64,000 bases of DNA from Agrobacterium albertimagni AOL15 (GTDB taxonomy: Bacteria; Pseudomonadota; Alphaproteobacteria; Rhizobiales; Rhizobiaceae). The notes beneath the pieces are model-generated. The model made no database searches. It was not told where the DNA came from and worked only from the letters and a program-made list of their open reading frames with translations. The first letter of the stretch is position 1. The number at the start of each line of letters is the position of its first letter. Position numbers and translations under genes: made by a program. Positions 17,773 to 25,416 of this stretch are shown one piece after another. The stretch is taken from positions 62,001-126,000 of the forward strand of contig NZ_ALJF01000016.1 in NCBI RefSeq assembly GCF_000300855.1, written 5' to 3'.

Positions 17773-20700
17773 ATGAACGGATCGCGATCCCAGACCCAAC
17801 GGCCCGGCAGCCCATCCTCGCTGGATGCCTTGAGCCGCACGATCGAAGGGCTCGAGGCTCGCATCGAGGGCCTGATCGGCCAGCAGACGGCCCGCAGCCG
17901 CGGTGCAGACGAGCCGGTGTCACGCGCGCTTCCCGGTCGTCGCGCGAGCGATCCGCCGCGCAGCGAGCGCGATACGCGGCCGGATCCCCTGGCTGAAATT
18001 CGCCAGCGCCAGCGCGCTCTGGAAGAAAGCCGCAAACACGGCAGCGAAGGCAGCCTTTACAGCCGCAGCGACGATGCGCCGGCGCGTGCGCCCTTGCGTC
18101 AACCCGTTCCTCCGCTTGCCGATCCGCAGCCGGCCTATACCACCCGTCCGAGCGCCCCGATGCCGGCGCGCGCAAGCGACGACGTTGTGGAAGCCCTGAG
18201 CGGCCTTCGCCGCGAGCTCAAGCAGGATATCGGCGAAAGCCTGTCGCGCGAGATCGCCGGCCTTCGCAACGAGATGCGCTCGATCCGCCAGCTCGCCGAA
18301 GAAAGCCGCCCCCAAGACGACATGCGCCAGGACATCGCCCGTCTGGCTGAAAGCATCCAGCGGCTCGAGGGCATCAAGGCTCCGGGCACCGGCGGTCTGC
18401 GTGAAGACTTCGACGACCTGCGGTCGCTGATGGACGGGCTTGCCCGCGAGGATTCCATGCGCCGCATAGAGCGCCGCTGGGAAGATGTTGAAGTCCGTCT
18501 CGATGGCCTCGACACCGGCGCGATGCGCGACGAGATCATCCGCATCGCCGACCGCCTCGACGACATCAAGTCGCAGCTCGGCGGCATGGGCGACACGCGC
18601 GCGATCCGGGCTTTGGAAGACAAGCTGGTGACCGTCGCGTCTGCGCTCGAACATATCGGTGCACATATCGATCCGAACGAGCGCAAGCTCACCGAGCAGT
18701 TCGCCTCGCTCGACATGCGGCTCGACGAAATCACCCGTGCCATCGCGGCCGGCAGCCGCAACACCGGTCCGGGCAATGATCCGGCAACCTTCCATCGGCT
18801 GGAAGAGCGGCTCACCGGCCTTGCCCGACAGATCGAGACCATTTCCGAGCGGCGCCCGCCGCAGCCGGATGCCTCGCACGAGATGGCCGAGCGGCTCGAA
18901 CTCCTGACGGAGCGCATCGAACAGCTCTCCACCGAACAAAGCGCCGTCCGCCTGGAAGAGCGTCTCGAACATCTCGCCTACATGCTGGAAAAGGTACAGC
19001 GGCCGGCGCCTGCGCCGGAACTGACCGGCTACCTTGCCGACATCTCGCGCAAGATCGATGCGCTGGATGGTGGAGCTGTCAACGACCGCCTCGCAGACAG
19101 GCTGGAACTTCTTTCACAGCGGATCGAGGAGCTGGATACGCCGCAGGCGGTCGCCGTCATTGACGACAGCGCGCTTCGTAACCTGGAAGACCGGCTGAAT
19201 GCCGTCGTCGATCGCCTGGAGGAAACGAGTTCCTCTGCCCCCATCAGCGAAAGCGCCAGCCTCAAGGGTCTGGAAGACCAGATCGCCCATCTCTCCCAGC
19301 TGATCAGCCAGCCGTCGCCGTCCGATCCAGAGGTCTCTGGCCGGATCTCGGCCCTTGAGGATTATGTTGCGACGAGCGACGAATACATCATCGAGGCAGC
19401 CCGTCAGGCCGCCGAAACCGTCATGGCCAATTTCGCCCAGCGCTTCCCAGTCGGCAGCCAGGCGGCATCGGCTGACATTTCTGCGCTGTCGGCCCTGTCC
19501 GATCACCTGAAGCAGCTCGAAGACTATAGCCGTCATTCGGAAGAGCGGACCCACCGCACCTTCGAGGCCCTGCATGACACGCTCGTGCAGATCGCCGGAA
19601 GGCTCGACGAGTTGCACCATATCGGACAGCAGACCGAAGCAGCACCTCTCTTCGCCCAGGCTCCTGTTGCTCCCGCACCGCGCGCACCTGAAGCCGCGGC
19701 ACCGGTTCCGCAACCGCCGCGCATGATGGCGGAACCCGTCACCGAACCGGCACATCCGATTGATCAGGAACTGCTCGCGGCAGCGGACGATTTCGCCCAG
19801 ACCATGACCGCACTGCCGGTGATCGATGCCGCGCGTGAAAAGAAGGTTGCGAAGCCCAGCCTGCTCGCCGGTCTCGGCAAGAAGCTGATGCCGGGCAAGA
19901 AGGCGCCGAAGGCCCCTGCCGAACCGCGCCAGATGGTCGACCCTTCGCCGTCGATCGATCCGGTCGATGTGCTGCCGCCCGACGACGCGAATGAACTCCT
20001 TGAGCCCGGCTCCGGAGCGCCCGATGTACGCAAAATCCTTGAGCGCGTTCGTGCCAGTCAGCAGGCAGCCAAGGGCGCCAGCCCTGTTGGCGCCGACAAT
20101 GGGGACCGGACGGACTACATCGCCGCCGCCCGGCGCGCCGCCCAGGCGGCCGCGATGGAAATGGATCGCGCCCAGAAGACAACGCCCTCGGGCAACAAGA
20201 CCGTGGCCGATGTGAAGGCCAAGGCGAAGTCAGGGGAAACCTCCCTCTTCGCGCGGTATCGCCGCCCCATCATGATGGCCGTGGGCGCCGTGCTCCTCGT
20301 TGCCATGGCCATGCCGCTCGTCAATACGCTGACCCGCAGCGATGCGCCCGCCGTTGTCGAAGAGACCGGCCCGGATGAGACGAGCGAGGCCGTCATCGCA
20401 GAACCTGCGGTCGACACCGCTGATGCAGCCGCTGTTCAGAGCGACACCGGCACGGCGACACCGTCGGCGGCCTCCGCTCAGGCTGAGCCTCCAGCAGATA
20501 CAGGGGAAGACCTCGTCGCCGCTCGGGCCGCATCGACGACACCGGCACGTGTTCAGGCGGGTGAGACGGCTCCCGTCAATGCGCTCATGGCGCCCGCGGC
20601 CAGCGCGCCCAGCCAGACACTCGAAGCGCCGACCAGGGTTGCCGATTCCGAGGCCAACGTCGTTGTCGCCCAGGAAATCGCGCCCGCGGCTCCGTCAGCA

Positions 20701-21558
20701 GAGATCGTGGTTCCCGCGGAAATCACGCCGCCATCGCTTTCGATTGCTGCCAAGAATGGCGATCCGGTCGCACTCTTCGAAATCGGCGCCCGTTATACCG
20801 AGGGTCGCGGTGTGAAGAACGACTTTGCCGAAGCGGCCAAGTGGTATCGCCTCGCCGCCGACAAGGGCTTTGCCCCTGCCCAGTACCGTCTGGCCAATTT
20901 CCTCGAAAAGGGCACGGGCGTCGCACCCAATATCGGCGACGCGAAGCGCTATTACGAAATGGCGGCGAATGCCGGCAATGCCAGCGCCATGCACAACCTC
21001 GCCGTCATCTACGCCTCCGGCAAGGATGGCGCGCAGGACTATGCCAAGGCGGTCGAATGGTTCGGCAAAGCCGCCGATTACGGCATTTCGGACAGCCAGT
21101 TCAATCTCGCGATCCTCAGCGCCCGAGGCAACGGAACCGCACCGGATCTGGTGACGTCCTACAAGTGGTTCGCGATCGCAGCCAAGGGTGGCGATACGGA
21201 CGCGGCGCAAAAGCGCGACGAAGTGGCCAATGCGCTGAAGCCAGGAGAACTCGAACGCGCCCGCGCCGAGGTGGACCTCTGGAAGGCCAAGGAGATGGAC
21301 CCGGACGCCAATTCGGTCAATACGCCGGACGAATGGGCCGGCAAGGGCCTGAAAACCGCAAGCGTCGACATGAAGAAGGCGATCCGTAACATCCAGGCCA
21401 TTCTCAACAAGAACGGCTATGACGCAGGAACGCCCGACGGCGTGATGGGTGCCAAGACAGTCTCGGCGATCAAGGCCTTCCAGACATCGATCGGTGAACA
21501 GCCGACGGGTCAGGTGACGGATAAGTTGGTGACCGAGCTTCTGGCCCGCAACAAATGA
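17773..21558 (+). CDS. podJ: Polar organelle development protein PodJ
   Basis: 1261 residues from the ATG at 17773. About residues 1-620 are a long cytoplasmic coiled coil rich in heptads (repeated segments like LxDRLxxLxxRIEELxT). An Ala/Pro-rich linker leads to one membrane helix near 830-852 (IMMAVGAVLLVAMAMPLVN). The periplasmic part has three to four Sel1 repeats from about residue 996 (GDPVALFEIGARYTEGRGV, AAKWYRLAADKGFAPAQYRL, AVEWFGKAADYGISDSQFNL). It ends in a peptidoglycan-binding domain near 1200-1255 (IQAILNKNGYDAGTPDGVMG). PodJ marks a cell pole and, in Agrobacterium and Sinorhizobium, affects polar growth and division. A CtrA-like box lies upstream. The assignment rests on this domain order. 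Confidence 0.9.
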   Translation: MNGSRSQTQRPGSPSSLDALSRTIEGLEARIEGLIGQQTARSRGADEPVSRALPGRRASDPPRSERDTRPDPLAEIRQRQRALEESRKHGSEGSLYSRSDDAPARAPLRQPVPPLADPQPAYTTRPSAPMPARASDDVVEALSGLRRELKQDIGESLSREIAGLRNEMRSIRQLAEESRPQDDMRQDIARLAESIQRLEGIKAPGTGGLREDFDDLRSLMDGLAREDSMRRIERRWEDVEVRLDGLDTGAMRDEIIRIADRLDDIKSQLGGMGDTRAIRALEDKLVTVASALEHIGAHIDPNERKLTEQFASLDMRLDEITRAIAAGSRNTGPGNDPATFHRLEERLTGLARQIETISERRPPQPDASHEMAERLELLTERIEQLSTEQSAVRLEERLEHLAYMLEKVQRPAPAPELTGYLADISRKIDALDGGAVNDRLADRLELLSQRIEELDTPQAVAVIDDSALRNLEDRLNAVVDRLEETSSSAPISESASLKGLEDQIAHLSQLISQPSPSDPEVSGRISALEDYVATSDEYIIEAARQAAETVMANFAQRFPVGSQAASADISALSALSDHLKQLEDYSRHSEERTHRTFEALHDTLVQIAGRLDELHHIGQQTEAAPLFAQAPVAPAPRAPEAAAPVPQPPRMMAEPVTEPAHPIDQELLAAADDFAQTMTALPVIDAAREKKVAKPSLLAGLGKKLMPGKKAPKAPAEPRQMVDPSPSIDPVDVLPPDDANELLEPGSGAPDVRKILERVRASQQAAKGASPVGADNGDRTDYIAAARRAAQAAAMEMDRAQKTTPSGNKTVADVKAKAKSGETSLFARYRRPIMMAVGAVLLVAMAMPLVNTLTRSDAPAVVEETGPDETSEAVIAEPAVDTADAAAVQSDTGTATPSAASAQAEPPADTGEDLVAARAASTTPARVQAGETAPVNALMAPAASAPSQTLEAPTRVADSEANVVVAQEIAPAAPSAEIVVPAEITPPSLSIAAKNGDPVALFEIGARYTEGRGVKNDFAEAAKWYRLAADKGFAPAQYRLANFLEKGTGVAPNIGDAKRYYEMAANAGNASAMHNLAVIYASGKDGAQDYAKAVEWFGKAADYGISDSQFNLAILSARGNGTAPDLVTSYKWFAIAAKGGDTDAAQKRDEVANALKPGELERARAEVDLWKAKEMDPDANSVNTPDEWAGKGLKTASVDMKKAIRNIQAILNKNGYDAGTPDGVMGAKTVSAIKAFQTSIGEQPTGQVTDKLVTELLARNK

Positions 21559-21565
21559 TGCGGCT

Positions 21566-21597
21566 GTCATAAAAGACCGCGAATAGGGGTTTATGAC
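21566..21597. repeat. 8-bp inverted repeat after podJ
   Basis: GTCATAAA (21566-21573) and TTTATGAC (21590-21597) flank 16 bases, just past the podJ stop. No T-run follows, so it is not a classical terminator. It may be an operator for the downstream exporter gene. Confidence 0.5.
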
Positions 21598-21652
21598 GGG
21601 CTCTCGAATTGACTTGGATGGCCTTGAGGCGCAGAAAAGAATTCAAAGGGGA

Positions 21653-21674
21653 GCAAGTCCGATCAAGGACTTGC
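21653..21674. repeat. Hairpin in the leader of the TauE gene
   Basis: GCAAGTCC (21653-21660) pairs with GGACTTGC (21667-21674) around GATCAA, about 90 bases before the start at 21763. Its role is unknown. Confidence 0.5.
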
Positions 21675-21762
21675 GCCTATCCAGCATGAGAGAGAACGAG
21701 GGGCTGAATGCCCTGACGTGACCGCGCCCCAACGCGCGGCTACCCGCATTTGAGGTCCTGAC

Positions 21763-22680
21763 GTGACGATCTATCTGCCGATCGCCGAGTTGTCGGTCAA
21801 CGTGTTCATCATTCTTGGAATGGGCGCGGCTGTCGGCTTCCTCTCGGGCATGTTCGGCGTCGGCGGTGGCTTCCTGATCACGCCGCTCCTGATCTTCTAC
21901 AACATTCCTCCTGTCGTCGCCGTTGCAACCGGCGCGAACCAGGTCGTCGCTTCCTCCGTATCAGGCGCCATCTCGCATTTCCGGCGTGGCACGCTGGATA
22001 TGAAGCTTGGAACGGTCCTCTTGATAGGGGGTCTCGTCGGTGCGACGATCGGCATCTACATCTTCTCGTGGCTGAGGCGTCTCGGCCAGCTCGACCTGAT
22101 CATCTCGCTGCTCTACGTCATCTTTCTTGGAACCGTCGGCGGGCTGATGCTGGCCGAGAGCCTGCGGGCGCTTCGCCGAGCCGCACGCAACGAAGCCGTC
22201 CCCCTGAAGCGGCCGGGGCAGCACAACTGGGTTCATCGCCTGCCCTTCAAGATGCGCTTCAAGAAATCGAAGATCTATCTGAGTGTCATCCCGATTCTGG
22301 CACTCGGTTTCGGCATCGGCATACTGACCTCGGTCATGGGTGTCGGCGGCGGTTTCATCATGGTTCCGGCCATGATCTATCTGCTCCGCATCCCAACCAA
22401 CGTGGTCGTCGGGACCTCGCTCTTCCAGATCATTTTCACCACCGCCTACACGACGATCGTCCAGGCCGCGACGAACTATTCCGTCGACATCGTGCTCGCC
22501 TTCATCCTGATGGTGGCCGGGGTAATCGGCGCGCAATACGGTGTCCGTGTCGGCCAGAAGCTGCGCGGCGAGCAACTGCGCGCATTGCTGGGGCTTCTCG
22601 TACTCGCGGTCGGTGTGCGTCTCGCGGTCGAACTGGTCGTGACACCCGACGACATCTACTCGCTGGCGATCGGAGGCTGA
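21763..22680 (+). CDS. Sulfite exporter TauE/SafE family membrane protein
   Basis: 305 residues, starting at a GTG (21763) with GAGG 8 bases upstream. About eight hydrophobic helices are visible in two related halves. Each half opens with the glycine-rich family signature: GMGAAVGFLSGMFGVGGGFLITPLL near residue 20 and GILTSVMGVGGGFIMVPAM near residue 190. A basic cytoplasmic loop separates them. Family members move sulfite, sulfoacetate or related anions out of the cell. The stop is followed after one base by the next ATG, so the two genes are tightly coupled. The partner is a TIGR02186-type protein that commonly accompanies this transporter in alphaproteobacteria. Confidence 0.88.
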   Translation: MTIYLPIAELSVNVFIILGMGAAVGFLSGMFGVGGGFLITPLLIFYNIPPVVAVATGANQVVASSVSGAISHFRRGTLDMKLGTVLLIGGLVGATIGIYIFSWLRRLGQLDLIISLLYVIFLGTVGGLMLAESLRALRRAARNEAVPLKRPGQHNWVHRLPFKMRFKKSKIYLSVIPILALGFGIGILTSVMGVGGGFIMVPAMIYLLRIPTNVVVGTSLFQIIFTTAYTTIVQAATNYSVDIVLAFILMVAGVIGAQYGVRVGQKLRGEQLRALLGLLVLAVGVRLAVELVVTPDDIYSLAIGG

Positions 22681-22681
22681 G

Positions 22682-23485
22682 ATGAAGGCAGCTTTTCTCG
22701 CTCTCGCCCTGGCTACCCTCACCGCTTGGTCGACACCGGCGAACGCCCAGGATCCGCTGACGACGCAGCTTGCAGAACGCGAAGGCCTTGAGATCGGCAT
22801 CTCGACCAGCGAGATCGCGATCACTTCGGACTTTTCTGGCGCCAATCTGACCGTCTTCGGCGCACTCACCAACACCGATCAGCTGCTTCTTGCCATCGGG
22901 CAGTATGATATCGTCGTGACCCTGGAAGGGCCACGCGACTGGACGACCGTTCGTCGCAAGGAACGGCTGTTCGGGATCTGGGTCAATCGGACATCGCTGA
23001 CCTTCGAACAAATGCCAATCTCCTATTCCTTGGCCAGCACCCGACCGGTGGAAGAGATCGCCGAGGACGATGTGCTCACCTCTCTCGGCATCGGCATCGA
23101 TCACCTCGCGCTGACCCCTACGGGTTTCATCAGCAATTCCGCGAATCTTCGCGAGTTCCGCGAGGCGTTCCGCAGGCTGAAACAGAATGGCGGTCTCTAC
23201 CAGCGCGATACGGGTGGCGTGCGCTTCGTGTCATCGAGCCTCTTTCAGGCGACGCTTCGGCTACCCGCCAGTATCCCGAATGGGGTTCACACGGTGCATG
23301 CCTACCTGTTCAAGTCGGGCGAGTTCATCGGGGAGCGGGAATTGCCGCTGCGCGTCATCAAGACGGGCCTGGAAGAGGCGATCACCGAAGCCGCCCATCA
23401 ACAGCCTCTGGCCTACGGCACATTTGCCGTGCTGCTTGCCTTGATCACGGGTTGGGCTGCGAGCCTGATCTTCCGGAAGGATTGA
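22682..23485 (+). CDS. TIGR02186-family exported membrane-anchored protein
   Basis: 267 residues. The signal peptide MKAAFLALALATLTAWSTPANA is followed by a beta-rich periplasmic domain with EGLEIGISTSEIAITSDFSGANLTVFGAL. Near the C terminus a membrane helix (YGTFAVLLALITGWAASLIF) leaves a short RKD tail. I recognise this layout as the alphaproteobacterial family TIGR02186 (Alph_Pro_TM), whose function is not known. It is translationally coupled to the TauE-type exporter one base upstream, so it may be a periplasmic accessory to that transporter; this is inference from context. Confidence 0.8.
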   Translation: MKAAFLALALATLTAWSTPANAQDPLTTQLAEREGLEIGISTSEIAITSDFSGANLTVFGALTNTDQLLLAIGQYDIVVTLEGPRDWTTVRRKERLFGIWVNRTSLTFEQMPISYSLASTRPVEEIAEDDVLTSLGIGIDHLALTPTGFISNSANLREFREAFRRLKQNGGLYQRDTGGVRFVSSSLFQATLRLPASIPNGVHTVHAYLFKSGEFIGERELPLRVIKTGLEEAITEAAHQQPLAYGTFAVLLALITGWAASLIFRKD

Positions 23486-23488
23486 GGC

Positions 23489-23986
23489 TTAGCCGGTCTC
23501 CATTCTTGCCTTGACCTCGAGATAGGCTTCCGTCAGCTCGCGCAAGACGTCGCGGGCTCCGGCCTCGCGTTCAGCGCCCAGATGGATCACCCTCAGCTCG
23601 GCCATGAAGGCCTCCCAGAGTTCGGGGCCACCACGCTCAAGGATCTCCGCACGGATCGACAAATCCTCACTGACCGGTCGATGTCTCCTGCCCCACGCTC
23701 CCATCGCAGCGAGCAGCGGCACCAGCTGGATTGCAGGCTCCGTCAGGCTGTAGACACCCTTCTGCCTGTGCGACGGGTCGTCTGCACGGGAGAGAAGCCC
23801 ATTGGCGACCAGACGTTTCAGTCGGTCGGCCAGAATGTTCGAGGCGATGCCCTCTTCGGAGTTCTGCAGAAGCTCGCGAAAATGCCGGCGATTGCCGAAC
23901 ATCACGTCACGAACGACGATCAGGCTCCAACGGTCGCCGAGCACCTCCAACGTCAGATTGATCGGACAGCCCGAGCGCTGAGTCAT
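23489..23986 (-). CDS. HxlR-family transcriptional regulator
   Basis: 165 residues. The winged-helix core is at residues about 5-95: CPINLTLEVLGDRWSLIVVRDVM, then HFRELLQNSEEGIASNILADRLKRL (recognition helix region) and the wing GVYSLTEPA. Cys7 sits where HxlR proteins keep a conserved, often redox- or electrophile-sensitive cysteine. About 60 C-terminal residues go beyond the domain. It is divergent from the reductase gene at 24080; an imperfect 13-bp inverted repeat in the 93-bp gap is a likely binding site for it. It converges with the TIGR02186 gene three bases away. Confidence 0.9.
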   Translation of the reverse strand: MTQRSGCPINLTLEVLGDRWSLIVVRDVMFGNRRHFRELLQNSEEGIASNILADRLKRLVANGLLSRADDPSHRQKGVYSLTEPAIQLVPLLAAMGAWGRRHRPVSEDLSIRAEILERGGPELWEAFMAELRVIHLGAEREAGARDVLRELTEAYLEVKARMETG

Positions 23987-23997
23987 GACACACTCCC

Positions 23998-24065
23998 AAA
24001 AACCGATTGCGCTTTGCCATCAGATGAAATACCGATCAACCGGTTTCAATATGCAATCAGTTTTT
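23998..24065. promoter_or_regulatory. Inverted repeat in the HxlR-reductase divergent promoter
   Basis: AAAAACCGATTGC (23998-24010) and GCAATCAGTTTTT (24053-24065) are inverted copies with one mismatch. Between them lies the partial palindrome ACCGATCAACCGGT (24031-24044), which repeats the AACCG half-site. It is a candidate operator for the divergent HxlR regulator. Confidence 0.6.
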
Positions 24066-24079
24066 CTAGGAGGGCTATG

Positions 24080-24634
24080 ATGCGTCAATTGATCGGCTGG
24101 AACCTGATGTCACTGGACGGCTATTTCGAAGGTGAAATGCCGTGGGACCTATCCTTCCACCTGAGCGCCTGGGGAGAAGACCTGCGTCGATACTCCCTGT
24201 CGCTTGGCGAGGAGACCGACTTCATCGTCTTCGGCCGCAAGACCTATGAGGGTATGGCTGCCCATTGGCAGGACGCGACGGAAGAGCTCGAGATCAAGGC
24301 CTATATGAATGCCAAGCCCAAAGGTGTTGCCAGTCGAAGTCTGGATGAAGCGCAATGGAATAACACGCGTATCCTTCCCGATGCCGTGGCCGATCTGCGC
24401 GCCATGAAAACCCAGCCTGGCAAGACGATCTTCGTCTTCGGCAGTGCAGAACTGCAGCACACGCTTCTAGAGGCAGGACTGATGGACGAGGTTCGCGTCT
24501 GCCTTGCCCCTGTTCTTCTGGGAAGAGGCAACTCGTTGTTCAAAACGGGTTCGGAAAAGAGGCTGTCACTGCTTGAGGCACGGCCTATCGATACCGGCGC
24601 CGTCATCCTGCGGTATGCGACCACAACAAGCTAA
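24080..24634 (+). CDS. Dihydrofolate reductase-like (RibD C-terminal family) protein
   Basis: 184 residues from the ATG at 24080, six bases after AGGAGG; the tandem ATG at 24077 is too close to that site. Motifs of the RibD-C/DHFR fold include NLMSLDGYFEG, DFIVFGRKTYEGMA, KTIFVFGSAELQHTLLEAGLMDEV (NADPH-binding glycine region) and CLAPVLLGRGNSLF. These are NAD(P)H-dependent reductases, mostly of unknown substrate, frequently paired with HxlR or similar regulators. It is probably controlled by the divergent HxlR protein and not a housekeeping folate enzyme. Confidence 0.85.
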   Translation: MRQLIGWNLMSLDGYFEGEMPWDLSFHLSAWGEDLRRYSLSLGEETDFIVFGRKTYEGMAAHWQDATEELEIKAYMNAKPKGVASRSLDEAQWNNTRILPDAVADLRAMKTQPGKTIFVFGSAELQHTLLEAGLMDEVRVCLAPVLLGRGNSLFKTGSEKRLSLLEARPIDTGAVILRYATTTS

Positions 24635-24643
24635 CAGACAGGA

Positions 24644-25387
24644 TCAACCGAGCAGATTGCTGTAGCGCACCGAATAGATCCGGTCGCGGCCGAGCAGGTG
24701 GGCGATCAGGTCGGTACGGGCGAAAAGGCCGGTGAAGGCCTTGTGGCGCAGATCGAGGCCACCGGTGGCAACGCCAAAGGAGGGCATGACCATCCGCAAG
24801 CCATCTGTCGCAAAGCATGGACGGCGGACCGATTTTTCGCGGCGGCGTACGGTGGCTGAGGGATGCAGGTGGCCCGCGACCTCGCCCTTACCATGGGCGA
24901 GCGAAGGCTCGTGGCGGAAGGTGAGGCCTGCGAGCGAAAACTCATCCATCGACACGCCCGGCAAAGCCGTCGTGCCATCCGGATCATGGTTGCCGTTGAT
25001 CCACACGATCTCACGTCCGGCGACCAGACCACGGATCATCTCGCGAAACACCAGTGGCATCAGGGCCGAACCGACGCGGTCATGGAAATTATCGCCGAGG
25101 CTAATGATCGTCGCCGGCTGGTAACGCGTCACCACGTTCTCGAGCAGACGAAGCGTTGCCAGCGTGTCGTAGGGCGGCAGCAGTTGCCCGCGCCTTGCAA
25201 AGGCCGCGCCCTTTTCAAGATGCAGGTCGGAGACGACGAGCGTGCGATGGTCGGGCAGATACATAGCGCCGGTCAGATCACAGACCGCGGCTACGCCCGA
25301 AAGCGCAATCTCGGCCATCGTTTCCAGTGTCTCTGTTGGCGCGAGGCGCCTTGCCGTCATACCCGTCATGTCTTCATTCCGCAGCAT
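24644..25387 (-). CDS. pdeM: Ligase-associated DNA damage response endonuclease PdeM
   Basis: 247 residues from the ATG at 25387, with GAGG 5 bases upstream. The metallophosphoesterase motifs appear in order: SDLHLEKG, SLGDNFHDR, INGNHDPDG and GHLHPSATVRRR, supplying the Asp, Asn and His ligands for two metal ions. PdeM family proteins are encoded beside a DEXH helicase, an ATP-dependent DNA ligase and an exonuclease as a bacterial DNA-repair set. Here it starts 29 bases after the helicase gene on the same strand, as expected for one operon. The ligase and exonuclease are not adjacent. Confidence 0.92.
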   Translation of the reverse strand: MLRNEDMTGMTARRLAPTETLETMAEIALSGVAAVCDLTGAMYLPDHRTLVVSDLHLEKGAAFARRGQLLPPYDTLATLRLLENVVTRYQPATIISLGDNFHDRVGSALMPLVFREMIRGLVAGREIVWINGNHDPDGTTALPGVSMDEFSLAGLTFRHEPSLAHGKGEVAGHLHPSATVRRREKSVRRPCFATDGLRMVMPSFGVATGGLDLRHKAFTGLFARTDLIAHLLGRDRIYSVRYSNLLG

Positions 25388-25416
25388 CAGGCCTCGTCAT
25401 AGCCGCTCCGCATGAT

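Noticed and set aside
21564..21580. Pho box after podJ
   Set aside because: CTGTCAT is present, but the second half at the 11-base repeat (GACCGCG) does not match.
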